The notes: generated by a model from the sequence alone, not told the origin. Positions 25,368 to 33,984 are shown, numbered from the stretch's first letter. The stretch is DNA of 64,000 bases from an uncultured Chlamydiae bacterium (GCA_937996705.1 CALKUQ010000018.1:1-64000), one strand, 5' to 3'. Translations and numbers: made by a program.

Positions 25368-26354
25368 CTATCCTAAAAAGTAGGTTCCCCAAATTGAGAG
25401 CATACCTAAAAGACCTAAAACAAACATAAGCCCAATAGATACTGCAACGCCTTTTGATTGCGCTTTTCTTGAAAGGAGAACTCCCCAGGTTATTAAAAAT
25501 GTCCAAAGTCCATTAAAGCCGTGGAAGACTGCTGCAAGAACAAAAATTGTGTACAAAATACACATCACTGGGTTTCTAAATGTCTCCCTTACCCCTAAAA
25601 GCTCCAAATTACCAAAGCTTTTAGTGACAGCCATCACGTGCCCCTCTTTTATAGGCCTACTCTCTAACCCCTTTATATGTTCTTTCAACCCTTTTGATTT
25701 TTCCAAACTCTGATAAATCATCCCCATTTCAGCATCGTATTCGCCCGAATTAGCAGGGAATTCACTTTTTTCAACAAGCCTTGCTTGCACAAGTTTTGTT
25801 TTCTCTTCTAATTGAACCAATTGTCTTTTTTCTTTCTCAATTGCTTCACCACTATATAGCTCTACACCAAGCCGATTTGAAACCTCATAAAGCCCCGGAT
25901 CGACTTTCATGGTTAAATAATACTTTCCATGATACTTATAAGGATAGTCAATCACTCTCATTTGAACTACGTGCAAAATTATCCCTACTAAAATCACCCA
26001 AGAACTCATCCTTTGGAGGGTGTAGGCTCGATTTCTTCCGGTTTTAATTAATGGAGTACTTCCATCAGAATGAATCGAATTTGACTTGCTCTGAAATAGG
26101 TAAACCACTCCCCAAGCAGCATGATACGCAATTGGAATGCCTAATAAACCAATCTCGATAGCATTGAGATAGGGAAGATTTCTTAAAAAATCGACACTCC
26201 TCACAAACCATAGCTCCCCATTTGTGAAAAAAAGGGCCACTTGCGAATTTGTAAACAAATGCTCCATTAAAAAAAGCAAAAACCAAAACCCCATTAAAGA
26301 GTGCAATCTTCTTAGCACAAATTCTCTAGGCACCTTCATACTCTCAATAGCCAT
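25368..26354 (-). CDS. sdhC: Succinate dehydrogenase cytochrome b subunit with internal insertion
   Basis: Diheme-type membrane anchor of type-B succinate dehydrogenase. Five hydrophobic helices are visible, with His in RRLHSLMG, MEHLF, ILHVVQMR and VFHGFNG as heme-ligand candidates. Between the helices, residues about 155-235 form a charged, partly coiled insertion (EKEKRQLVQLEEKTKLVQARLVEK), which makes the protein 328 residues where about 200-250 is usual. An ATG two codons upstream directly abuts GGAGG, so the start chosen is the one six bases after it. Confidence 0.9.
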   Translation of the reverse strand: MAIESMKVPREFVLRRLHSLMGFWFLLFLMEHLFTNSQVALFFTNGELWFVRSVDFLRNLPYLNAIEIGLLGIPIAYHAAWGVVYLFQSKSNSIHSDGSTPLIKTGRNRAYTLQRMSSWVILVGIILHVVQMRVIDYPYKYHGKYYLTMKVDPGLYEVSNRLGVELYSGEAIEKEKRQLVQLEEKTKLVQARLVEKSEFPANSGEYDAEMGMIYQSLEKSKGLKEHIKGLESRPIKEGHVMAVTKSFGNLELLGVRETFRNPVMCILYTIFVLAAVFHGFNGLWTFLITWGVLLSRKAQSKGVAVSIGLMFVLGLLGMLSIWGTYFLG

Positions 26355-26424
26355 ACTCATCCTCCAAGCTCCTTTTCAGCACTATACCTAACAGAGGAAA
26401 TATACACAATTATCTTGAAACAGA

Positions 26425-27201
26425 CTAGATCCCAAAAAAACGAGAAGAGTTTTCGGTAGTAGCTTTACAAACCTCTTCTAAGGGAATCCCTTTTGTGAGA
26501 GCTATTGTCTCTGCAATCTCACCCACAAAAGCGGGTTCATTAAGAGCTCCCCGTTTTGATTGAGGAGCAAGATAGGGAGAATCGGTCTCAATCAAAAGTT
26601 TTGAGAGGGGCAGCTGTTTAAAAACATCTCTTAAAGCGACACTTTTTTTAAACGTCGCAATTCCGCTCATTGAGATGTACCAACCTCGCTCCAAAGCTTG
26701 TTCTGCTTGCGCTAAAGTTCCTGTAAAGCAATGGAGAACGGCACGAATATTTTGAGGAAATGTAAAAAGATCGGCAAAAGCATCATCCCCTCTACAATGA
26801 ATCACAACAGGAAGATTCACATCTAAAGCCAAATCAAAATATCTCTTAAGAAATTCGGTTTGAATCTCTTTTTTCGAATGAGCATAGTAGTAATCAAGAC
26901 CTACTTCACCGACTGCAACAACATCCCCCCCTCGAATCGCTTTCTCAAAGAACCCAAAATTTTCTTCTCCCTCTTTTTCTACATCATGAGGGGTGGTACT
27001 TAACGTATTAAAAATTTGGGTGGGATATTTTTTTTTTGCTTCGAGGGCCCTTTCAAAAGTAGAGCGATCGGTATTAATATTTACTATTTTACTCACCCCT
27101 GCAAACGTCGCCCTTTTAACAATTGCATCGATTTGGGGATAGAGCTCGTCTGAGGTGAGGTGTGCATGTGAATCTATCTTGACAAAGCCACTCTCTTTCA
27201 T
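26425..27201 (-). CDS. tatD: TatD-family metal-dependent DNase
   Basis: TIM-barrel hydrolase of the TatD family (3'-5' exonuclease or deoxyribonuclease in quality control). 258 residues with the metal motifs IDSHAHL, VGEVGLDYYYAHS, PVVIHCRG, HCFTG and LIETDSPYLAP, all in family order. The start codon lies two bases from the divergent tolQ start. It follows sdhC as in Chlamydia. Confidence 0.94.
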   Translation of the reverse strand: MKESGFVKIDSHAHLTSDELYPQIDAIVKRATFAGVSKIVNINTDRSTFERALEAKKKYPTQIFNTLSTTPHDVEKEGEENFGFFEKAIRGGDVVAVGEVGLDYYYAHSKKEIQTEFLKRYFDLALDVNLPVVIHCRGDDAFADLFTFPQNIRAVLHCFTGTLAQAEQALERGWYISMSGIATFKKSVALRDVFKQLPLSKLLIETDSPYLAPQSKRGALNEPAFVGEIAETIALTKGIPLEEVCKATTENSSRFFGI

Positions 27202-27203
27202 GT

Positions 27204-27926
27204 ATGAATTACCTTATGTATTTAGTTGCAACTAACGTAATTTTTCAAGCCTACGCTGAATCAGATAGTTTTGGCAAACTGATCTTCATAACGCTTTATG
27301 GACTCTCTCTAATCATTTGGTTTGTGCTGATTCAAAAAGCACTTCTTTTTCAAAAGTGTCGCAAAGCTGCCACTAAGATGCAAGAAAAACTCAAACAAAA
27401 ACAGACAGGAATACTTCAACTACATCCCAATGAGCTATCAGGAATAAATCCTCTTGGGAATATTTACCTTACCCTGAAAGAAAAAACGGTTGAACTCTTA
27501 AATAAAAATAATTTTTTTGCAAAATCAGAGACTGTTTTTCTCTCCGATGCAGATATCTCTTTAATAGAAGCAATCACCTACAACTCAATTTGTACAGAAT
27601 CTAAAAAGTTAGAAAAAAACCTATTTATCCTTTCTACTTCAGTCTCTCTTGCCCCCTTTATTGGAATTTTAGGCACTGTATGGGGGATATTAATCTGCTT
27701 AGCCGAAATGCAAAAAGGGGGAGCTGTCCACTCCAATAATTTGATCTTATCAGGTCTATCTATGGCACTTGCAACAACGGTATTAGGCTTAGTGATTGCT
27801 ATCCCTGCACTTATTTCACACAGTTATTTAAAAAATTCCCTAAAATCATTCCAAATTGATATGGAAGATTTTAGTAACCTGCTTTTATCTACAATTGAGT
27901 TGCAATACAGAAAAGTTGTCACATGA
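27204..27926 (+). CDS. tolQ: TolQ/ExbB-type proton channel subunit
   Basis: Inner-membrane subunit of the proton-driven Tol motor that links cell envelope layers. 240 residues: first membrane helix at about 23-45 (KLIFITLYGLSLIIWFVLIQ), a cytoplasmic loop, then two helices in FIGILGTVWGILICLAEM and LATTVLGLVIAIPALISHSYL, the canonical MotA/TolQ/ExbB proton channel region. It is annotated exbB in Chlamydia. A second Met (27216) is an alternative start; neither has a clear ribosome-binding site. It is first in the operon with tolR, tolA-like, tolB and pal. Confidence 0.92.
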   Translation: MNYLMYLVATNVIFQAYAESDSFGKLIFITLYGLSLIIWFVLIQKALLFQKCRKAATKMQEKLKQKQTGILQLHPNELSGINPLGNIYLTLKEKTVELLNKNNFFAKSETVFLSDADISLIEAITYNSICTESKKLEKNLFILSTSVSLAPFIGILGTVWGILICLAEMQKGGAVHSNNLILSGLSMALATTVLGLVIAIPALISHSYLKNSLKSFQIDMEDFSNLLLSTIELQYRKVVT

Positions 27927-28342
27927 GACGAAAGGCCCTATTTTCTGAATTTGAAAGCGATGGCGAACTCATTAACCTAACCCCACTCCTTGACGTCCTA
28001 TTTCTCATTTTAGTCTTTTTTATCCTCATTGCCCCCATGCTCGAATTTGACAGAATTGAACTTGCCCCCTCTTCAGAAAATAAGCAAGAATTTGTCGCTG
28101 TTCACGAAACCGCTGCAATCAAAATTTACGTACAGCAAGATAACTCGATTTGGCTAAGCACGCACAAAGTCTCCCTTTCAGATCTTGGCATCGCCCTCGA
28201 CCAATACTACAAATCCAATCCCAAAAACATCCCTCAACTCTACCAAGATCAAAACGCCTCTTTTGGCACCTACCAAAAAATTAAAAACCTCGTTGAATCC
28301 ATTGGCTTTGACCAGCTAGATGTCGTCTTAAAAACTGAATGA
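27923..28342 (+). CDS. tolR: TolR/ExbD-type protein
   Basis: Partner of TolQ. 139 residues with a single N-terminal membrane helix at about 17-38 (INLTPLLDVLFLILVFFILIAPM), whose Asp in PLLDVLF is the conserved proton-carrying residue. A periplasmic domain ends in the LVESIGFDQLDVVLK motif. It overlaps tolQ by four bases and the next gene by four bases (translational coupling). Confidence 0.93.
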   Translation: MRRKALFSEFESDGELINLTPLLDVLFLILVFFILIAPMLEFDRIELAPSSENKQEFVAVHETAAIKIYVQQDNSIWLSTHKVSLSDLGIALDQYYKSNPKNIPQLYQDQNASFGTYQKIKNLVESIGFDQLDVVLKTE

Positions 28343-28908
28343 GCAAAAATTCAAAAATATGGTTAGTTGTGATTGCCATCCATGCGGTGGGCGGATTGTT
28401 TTTAACTACTACCTCGTTTAGAGAAAAGAGGGTAGAAAAAAAATTGGTAGTGGTAACAAGGCAGATGGTTGTTGAAACACCCAAAATTCTGACTACAAAT
28501 ATTGTTCCTAAATTAGAGAAAAAAAGCATTGCCCCTGTGGCAAAAAAAGTGGCCACTAAAAAACCTACAAAAGCGCCCACAAAGTCTTCCAAACAAGTGC
28601 TAAAAAAAATTGATTCGCGAACCCAAAAAAAATACACACCACCTGCACAGGTAGTTGAACCTCCCGCTTCTCACTACATTGATATCGCATGCCATGTCTT
28701 TCAAAATGAACTCTCTCTACCTGAAAAAGGGGAGGTTAAATTAACTATTACTGTACAACCAAATGGGAAGATTGTTAAAATAGAAGAGATAAGTTTTGAG
28801 AGCAAAATTAACCTAGATTATTTATTGACAGTGTTACCTACGCTGTCTCTGCCAATTCCTGAGAGGGGAAAAGATGTTTCGTTTACTATTGTGTTTTGCA
28901 ATGATTAG
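28339..28908 (+). CDS. TolA/TonB-like energy transducer
   Basis: 189 residues in the place of Chlamydia CT598. An N-terminal membrane anchor (IWLVVIAIHAVGGLFLTT) is followed by a Lys/Pro/Thr-rich stretch (about 60-105) and a C-terminal domain with the pattern of TonB/TolA C-domains (GEVKLTITVQPNGKIVKIEEI, then LPTLSLPIPERGKDVSFTIVF). It would carry the energy of TolQR across the periplasm to Pal/TolB. The linker is far shorter than in E. coli TolA. It overlaps tolB by 35 bases. Confidence 0.75.
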   Translation: MSKNSKIWLVVIAIHAVGGLFLTTTSFREKRVEKKLVVVTRQMVVETPKILTTNIVPKLEKKSIAPVAKKVATKKPTKAPTKSSKQVLKKIDSRTQKKYTPPAQVVEPPASHYIDIACHVFQNELSLPEKGEVKLTITVQPNGKIVKIEEISFESKINLDYLLTVLPTLSLPIPERGKDVSFTIVFCND

Positions 28909-30214
28909 CCAGATTTCTAGCGATGAAGTTGTGGTTCATCTTCCAACTGATATGGAGTCTTCTTCAACTATTTATCTAGCAGGAATCAGGCCGAATGAGA
29001 CTGCTTATGAACAATCCGTTTTCGAGACTTTACGTAATGATTTAACCCTGTCAGAAAAAAACTGCCTTATTGACATGAGTGAGTCAATGCAATTTTACGC
29101 CCATCATGCAGATCCTCAAATTGCGTTTCAATCTGCAACCTGGAAAGCGCTCCATACAAAATTTGTCATTGTACCTAAAATTGAAAAAAACGCCCTTCAT
29201 GTTCAAGTTTTTGACGTCCAAACTGCAACGCTTAAAACCTTAACTCCAGTTCCCCTTTCCCAAAACATTTTAAAAGACTTACATAGTATTCATAAAATTT
29301 CGGATCTAGTCTCTAAAATTGTATTTGGTAAGCCGGGTATTGCCTCTAAAAGAATTCTCTACTCTTGTCAATCCAAAGATGATAGTGAGAAAGATGCCGA
29401 TTCATGGCGCTCTGAAATATGGGAAATGGACTATGATGGAAGGAATCAAAAACAAATCACACAAGAAGGCAGTTATTGCATCACCCCCACATTTGTCCCC
29501 AATCCTAATCACCCAGAAAACTACTCATTCTTGTATGTTACTTATAAACAAGGTCCTCCAAGAATTTATATCTCTGCGCGAAACAGACTAAAAGGGGTTC
29601 CACTTATTCCTTTGAGAGGTAACCAATTACTACCAAATTTAGCCCTAACACAGGATAAGCTGGCATTTATTTCCGATGCAAGTGGAAGGGCCGATCTTTT
29701 TATCCAACCTTACCATCCTGAAAAAGGGGCTATCGGGAAACCTTTCCAGCTCTACTCATTCCCAAGTAGCGTCCAAGCATCCCCCTCGTTTCATCCAGAT
29801 GGGACAAAACTTGCTTTCGTCTCCGACAAAAACGGGACACCTAAAATTTATATCATCAATGCTCATGAACCTCTGCAAAACAGAAAAACTCCTGAACCAA
29901 GACTTCTTTCAAAAGCAACTCATGACAGCTCATCACCAAGCTGGTCCCCTGATGGGAAGAGAATTGCATTCTGTGCAAAAACAAATGGGATTCGACAAAT
30001 CTGGATTTATGATATAGAAAAAGAAGAGGAGAAACAACTAACTATAGGTCTTGGAGACAAAGAAAATCCCTCATGGGCACCCGACAGTCTTCACTTAGTC
30101 TATAACACAACCTCTCCTACTTATGATATTTACATGATTAATTTAAATAATCCAAATCCTGTCCGCCTCACAGAAGGCCCCGGGATTAAACATTACCCTG
30201 TATTTGAACCGTGA
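28874..30214 (+). CDS. tolB: TolB periplasmic beta-propeller
   Basis: Periplasmic part of the Tol-Pal complex, binding Pal. 446 residues: a short signal sequence (MFRLLLCFAMISQISS), an N-terminal alpha/beta domain, and a C-terminal WD-like propeller with repeated motifs SPDGKRIAFCAKTNGIRQIWIYDI, HPDGTKLAFVSDKNGTPKIYII and APDSLHLVYN. GAGGGG is placed well for the ATG, supporting the long overlap with the upstream gene. Confidence 0.94.
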   Translation: MFRLLLCFAMISQISSDEVVVHLPTDMESSSTIYLAGIRPNETAYEQSVFETLRNDLTLSEKNCLIDMSESMQFYAHHADPQIAFQSATWKALHTKFVIVPKIEKNALHVQVFDVQTATLKTLTPVPLSQNILKDLHSIHKISDLVSKIVFGKPGIASKRILYSCQSKDDSEKDADSWRSEIWEMDYDGRNQKQITQEGSYCITPTFVPNPNHPENYSFLYVTYKQGPPRIYISARNRLKGVPLIPLRGNQLLPNLALTQDKLAFISDASGRADLFIQPYHPEKGAIGKPFQLYSFPSSVQASPSFHPDGTKLAFVSDKNGTPKIYIINAHEPLQNRKTPEPRLLSKATHDSSSPSWSPDGKRIAFCAKTNGIRQIWIYDIEKEEEKQLTIGLGDKENPSWAPDSLHLVYNTTSPTYDIYMINLNNPNPVRLTEGPGIKHYPVFEP

Positions 30215-30221
30215 GGATTTA

Positions 30222-30902
30222 ATGAGACTTTACAAAATTTCGTGCTTAATTGCCGTTTCTTTGATTACCACCGGATGTAACACAACGATGTTAGCAAATC
30301 TTTGGGAGAGTACAAAAACAGGGTTTCGCACAGCTGGATATGCTGGAAAAGCCCTTGTCTCTGAAGATCCAAATTCGAGACTCGTCTCTACCTCAGCCGA
30401 ATTTTTCGGATCTTATGATCCAGACTTTATCCCCTTAAGCGACCAAGACGCACACACCTACACGCTCTCTCAAGCAAGGGAAGTCCCTGGAATCCCGGGA
30501 GGTGCAATTCCTGGAATCAGTGCATTTCACTCTCCTTCCAAAAACTTAGAGGCCACGTTTACAAAAATCTATTTCAATACAGATCAACACACCCCCAAAG
30601 ACAAAGATGCAATCGCACATATTCATAAAATGGCAACTTTTCTAAAGAAGCATCCGACCGTCTATGTTTTTATTGAAGGCCATACCGATGAGAGAGCTCC
30701 TGAAGCTTACAATCTCTCTTTAGGAACAAAACGAAGCAATTGCGTAAGAAATCTTCTTATCAAACAAGGGGTAAACCCGCAACAGTTATACACAATTTCC
30801 TACGGCAGGGAGAAACCTGAAGTCTCCGGTCATAGCGAAAAATCGTGGGCAAAAAATCGGAGAGTCACTTTTAAACTCTATGATAAGGAAGGAAAGCTGT
30901 GA
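30222..30902 (+). CDS. pal: Peptidoglycan-associated lipoprotein Pal
   Basis: Outer-membrane lipoprotein with an OmpA-type peptidoglycan-binding domain. 226 residues: lipobox LITTGC near residue 20, a variable region, and the OmpA domain from about 115 to 220 with IEGHTDERAPEAYNLSLGTKRSNCVRNLL and the final SWAKNRRVTFKL. The start is set by GAGG five bases before the ATG; a TTG 18 bases upstream is in frame but less likely. It works with TolB in envelope constriction, relevant to chlamydial division without FtsZ. Confidence 0.94.
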   Translation: MRLYKISCLIAVSLITTGCNTTMLANLWESTKTGFRTAGYAGKALVSEDPNSRLVSTSAEFFGSYDPDFIPLSDQDAHTYTLSQAREVPGIPGGAIPGISAFHSPSKNLEATFTKIYFNTDQHTPKDKDAIAHIHKMATFLKKHPTVYVFIEGHTDERAPEAYNLSLGTKRSNCVRNLLIKQGVNPQQLYTISYGREKPEVSGHSEKSWAKNRRVTFKLYDKEGKL

Positions 30903-31405
30903 AAGCACTCTCTTTTCTCCCCCTTATCCTGTTCACTGCTTGTGCGAGTATCGGAAACACCCCGAAATCTGAAAAGCACCAAATGGAGATGACCCTTCAC
31001 AAAACAAGATCTGATCTTGAGGAGGCCAAGCACGATCTTCACACTCTCAAGATGGAACTTGCGATTCTTGAAGGAAAAATGGTAAACCAAGAAGACCAAA
31101 TGGCTGGAATTAAAAAAGAGACTTTCGATCTCCACCAGACAAAGCTAGAAAATTGCGCCACACAAATCGGCCAACTAGACAGAAAACTCTCTCACGTTGA
31201 ATTAAAACAGGAAGAAATTTTTATTCAACTTCAAAAAATTGCAGGAATAACAAGCGAAATGTCAAAAGCGCTTGCCCAAGGGAAAGAAAAGGTCAACGAA
31301 TTAGAGCGCAACATTGCCTCTCAATCAAAATCGGGACCAGAACTTGTTCGAAAGCTCTCCAGAGAGAGTCAAAAAAATGAAGAAATTCCAAATTTGGCCC
31401 CCTAA
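30899..31405 (+). CDS. Coiled-coil lipoprotein at the end of the Tol-Pal operon
   Basis: 168 residues: lipoprotein signal (MKALSFLPLILFTAC; lipobox FTAC), then an almost uninterrupted coiled coil at about 25-150. E. coli has CpoB/YbgF, a coiled-coil plus TPR protein, at this place; here there is a coil and no TPR, so it may be a reduced functional analogue. The start is GTG overlapping the pal stop (GTGA), with AAGGA before it. The stop is followed directly by the murI start. Confidence 0.75.
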   Translation: MKALSFLPLILFTACASIGNTPKSEKHQMEMTLHKTRSDLEEAKHDLHTLKMELAILEGKMVNQEDQMAGIKKETFDLHQTKLENCATQIGQLDRKLSHVELKQEEIFIQLQKIAGITSEMSKALAQGKEKVNELERNIASQSKSGPELVRKLSRESQKNEEIPNLAP

Positions 31406-32145
31406 TGTTAGGAATATTTGATTCAGGACTTGGAGGCTTAACCCTTTGGAAAGCAATCAAAGACCTTTCGGAGAAAAGCTCCGTTGTATATTTTGGAGAT
31501 AGCTCAAGAAATCCCTATGGGAATTTGACCAAGGAAAAGCTCTTTGTTTATTCCAAAGAGGGCCTTGATCTTTTACAAGAGCTGGGATCTAGCCATATTG
31601 CGATCGCCTGCCATACTGTTTCAACAACAGTACTCCCTCTACTAAGAAACTCTTCAAAAGTCCCTGTTTTTGATATTGCTTCCCACTCCCTACAACTTCT
31701 TGAGCCCTTTAAAAGAATTGCAATTATTGGAACAAGAGCAACCATTACCTCAGGCTATTACCAGAGGGCGCTTGGCGAAAGAATCGTCTCGGCAACCGCT
31801 TGCCCCGATTTAGTCCCCATGATTGAATCAGGGAACATCTCCCTAAGTATAATAAAAAATTCTTTAAATGAAGTTGACCTTAGCGCTGACATCCTTTTTT
31901 TAGCCTGTACACACTTTCCTTTAATAAAAAATGAGCTCCAGCTTCTCCTCCCCCAAATTTCTTTATTAGACCCTGCACCCTCCTTTGCAAAAAAACTTAT
32001 TCCTATAACAGTAAATGGATTGGATAAATTTTACACCTCAGGCGATCCTGCAAAATTTCATAAATTTGCCACTTTTTTTACTAAAGGCAAAGAAGTTGCT
32101 TTCCCTTTTCTGATAAAATCTTTATACTCACCTCTAATTTCTTAA
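31405..32145 (+). CDS. murI: Glutamate racemase
   Basis: Makes D-glutamate for peptidoglycan. 246 residues with FDSGLGGLTLWKAI, the catalytic cysteine motifs AIACHTVSTTVLP (usually ACNTAS, so Asn is His here) and LACTHFPLI. Both catalytic Cys are present. Its start overlaps the stop of the preceding gene by one base, so it is coupled to the Tol-Pal operon. Chlamydia trachomatis lacks murI (its DapF can serve as glutamate racemase), while some environmental chlamydiae have it. Confidence 0.9.
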   Translation: MLGIFDSGLGGLTLWKAIKDLSEKSSVVYFGDSSRNPYGNLTKEKLFVYSKEGLDLLQELGSSHIAIACHTVSTTVLPLLRNSSKVPVFDIASHSLQLLEPFKRIAIIGTRATITSGYYQRALGERIVSATACPDLVPMIESGNISLSIIKNSLNEVDLSADILFLACTHFPLIKNELQLLLPQISLLDPAPSFAKKLIPITVNGLDKFYTSGDPAKFHKFATFFTKGKEVAFPFLIKSLYSPLIS

Positions 32146-32169
32146 TTTATTTAGGAGCGGATCTCACTT

Positions 32170-32931
32170 ATGAGTCAAAAAAAAAGAATACTTTTAATTG
32201 AAGACGAAGAAGATATTGCAGCTTTAGTAAAACTTCAAGCTGAATTGAGCGGCTATAAACTCCATGTGGAAGTCGATGGAATTAATGGGTTTAGAGCAAT
32301 TGAGAGGGAGAAGCCCGACTTAGTAGTACTAGATCTTATGCTCCCTGGCCTAAATGGCTATGATTTGTGCAGAAAAATTAAAGCAACTCCTGATTTAAGA
32401 AATATCCCTATTATTATTTTATCCGCTAAAAGCGAAGAACTTGATGTTTTATTAGGCCTTGAACTAGGGGCTGATGACTATGTAGCAAAACCGTTCTCAC
32501 CTAAAATTTTAATTTCAAGGATTCGAGCAGTTCTTAGACGGGGAAAAGAGAATGAGAAAAACGCAAAAGTCGTTACATTCGGCGAATTTACCCTCGAAGT
32601 TGACCGTTATATCCTCAGAAAAAATGAAAAAACGATAGCTCTCACCCTCTCTGAATTCGGCATTTTAAAAAGACTCTTATTCAATAGAGGTAAAGTTCTT
32701 ACTCGAAATCAGCTTTTAGATGATATTCATAATGATGATGCGTTTGTAGTGGATAGAAATATCGACGTACACGTAGCAGCACTTAGAAGAAAACTGGGCC
32801 CTAATTTTGATTGGATTGACACAGTTCGTGGAGTAGGCTACAGATTTAAAGTTAGCCTCAATGAAACTGAAGAGGATGATCAGGACAGAGAAGAGGAAGA
32901 TGCTGAAGCAGAATTAGCAAGCATTAGCTAA
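32170..32931 (+). CDS. OmpR/PhoB-family response regulator
   Basis: Two-component transcription factor. 253 residues: complete receiver domain with Glu11/Asp12, phosphoacceptor Asp54 (VVLDLMLPG), Ser84 and Lys106 (VAKPF), then a winged-helix DNA-binding domain (LTLSEFGILKRLLFNRGKVLTRNQLL to IDTVRGVGYRFKV). The last 23 residues are strongly acidic. Unlike Chlamydia ChxR, whose receiver is atypical and works without phosphorylation, all activation residues are intact. No histidine kinase is in the window. It sits 24 bases after murI and is followed by a strong terminator. Confidence 0.93.
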   Translation: MSQKKRILLIEDEEDIAALVKLQAELSGYKLHVEVDGINGFRAIEREKPDLVVLDLMLPGLNGYDLCRKIKATPDLRNIPIIILSAKSEELDVLLGLELGADDYVAKPFSPKILISRIRAVLRRGKENEKNAKVVTFGEFTLEVDRYILRKNEKTIALTLSEFGILKRLLFNRGKVLTRNQLLDDIHNDDAFVVDRNIDVHVAALRRKLGPNFDWIDTVRGVGYRFKVSLNETEEDDQDREEEDAEAELASIS

Positions 32932-32956
32932 AACAGTTTCTTGTTAGACAATATTC

Positions 32957-32997
32957 AAAAAAAGACTCAAATAACTTTTGAGTCTTTTTTATTTTTA
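32957..32997 (+). terminator. Rho-independent terminator after the response regulator
   Basis: A stem of about 15 bp (A-rich, then GACTCAAA at 32964-32971, pairing with TTTGAGTC and a T run at 32977-32990) with a 5-base loop, followed by more T. It ends the Tol-Pal/murI/response-regulator run and could work in both directions. Confidence 0.85.
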
Positions 32998-33098
32998 CAA
33001 AAAATATAATAAAATGTTTTTATAAATAACTTGAGTTTTAATTAATAATCTGTTTTTTATAAGGAAGAACTGAATAATTAATAAAAAGGCAAGTTTAT

Positions 33099-33467
33099 AT
33101 GAAGCTTTTTGGAATTGTCTTAAGTACCCTATTTCTACTCTCATCATGCTCTTATAACGGACAAAATGAGACCGTTACTAAGCCAGAACAATCCAAGCTT
33201 TCCCAAAAAAATAGTTTATCCCTACCCGAAGATGACCTCTTATTACTAAAGGAACATGGGCCTCAAATTTTGAAAAAAATCACCGAGACAACGCCTATAA
33301 GTATAGATGAGGTAATTTTCCTTCAGCAGCTTGGTTTCACATCCGACATTTTGATTCGACTAATCAGTCACACAGGGAGTCGATTTGAGCTCACAACAAG
33401 CGATGTGTTACGACTTCAAGCCGAAGGGGTCCCATTTAAGGTAATCAACTACATGATAAGGACTTAA
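33099..33467 (+). CDS. Small lipoprotein with tandem helical-pair motif
   Basis: Not recognised. 122 residues: lipoprotein signal with lipobox LSSC (Cys17). The C-terminal 55 residues hold two similar units, ISIDEVIFLQQLGFTSDILIRLI and LTTSDVLRLQAEGVPFKVINYMI. The same unit type occurs in the next gene. It is two bases upstream of it and surely cotranscribed. Confidence 0.7.
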   Translation: MKLFGIVLSTLFLLSSCSYNGQNETVTKPEQSKLSQKNSLSLPEDDLLLLKEHGPQILKKITETTPISIDEVIFLQQLGFTSDILIRLISHTGSRFELTTSDVLRLQAEGVPFKVINYMIRT

Positions 33468-33469
33468 AG

Positions 33470-33892
33470 ATGCGCAGCTTAATCTATCCTTTCCTCTGTC
33501 TAACACTATTATCTTGCGAAACTAAAGCAGGAAGTGGCGCCCTTATCGGTGCTGGAGGGGGTGCAATTATCGGCGGAGCTTTTGGTGGGGGAACTGGCGC
33601 GCTTATCGGAGCAGGAGCTGGGGCTGTTGGCGGCGCAATAATTGGAGCTGCTTTAGACGCCTCCGATAGAGAAAAATTGGATGAACAGACAAGAAATCGA
33701 TATGATTCTGGAGAGCCTCTAACCGTAGATGATGTTATTAAAATGCACAAAGCAGGAATAGAAGATGAAAAAATTATTGGGGCACTTCAGGGAAATGGAA
33801 CTTATAGCTTAACTTCTGACGATGTAGGAAAACTAAAAAAAGCTGGCGTCTCAAAAAAAGTAATTAAAGCAATGAGAGAAAACAGAGTATAA
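33470..33892 (+). CDS. Glycine-zipper lipoprotein with the same helical-pair motif
   Basis: 140 residues: lipobox LLSC (Cys16), a glycine-zipper segment at about 21-62 (alternating GALIGAG and GGAIIG units, as in outer-membrane-associated glycine-zipper lipoproteins), and two C-terminal units, LTVDDVIKMHKAGIEDEKII and LTSDDVGKLKKAGVSKKVI. These match the units of the upstream lipoprotein. The glycine zipper suggests membrane insertion or oligomerisation. Function unknown. Confidence 0.75.
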   Translation: MRSLIYPFLCLTLLSCETKAGSGALIGAGGGAIIGGAFGGGTGALIGAGAGAVGGAIIGAALDASDREKLDEQTRNRYDSGEPLTVDDVIKMHKAGIEDEKIIGALQGNGTYSLTSDDVGKLKKAGVSKKVIKAMRENRV

Positions 33893-33984
33893 AAAAAGTT
33901 TAGAAAAATATAAAAATTTCGATTGAGATTATCTTCCGTTTAGATAATTCTCTAATGAAAACTTCAAGTTTTGAGAATAAATAG

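Noticed and set aside
32170..32931. Assignment of the response regulator to ChxR
   Set aside because: ChxR has an atypical receiver; this protein has Asp12, Asp54 and Lys106 and a canonical pocket.
33484..33750. Open Pro/Ala-rich frame antisense to the glycine-zipper lipoprotein
   Set aside because: It mirrors the glycine-rich repeats on the other strand and has no ribosome-binding site; shadow of the real gene.
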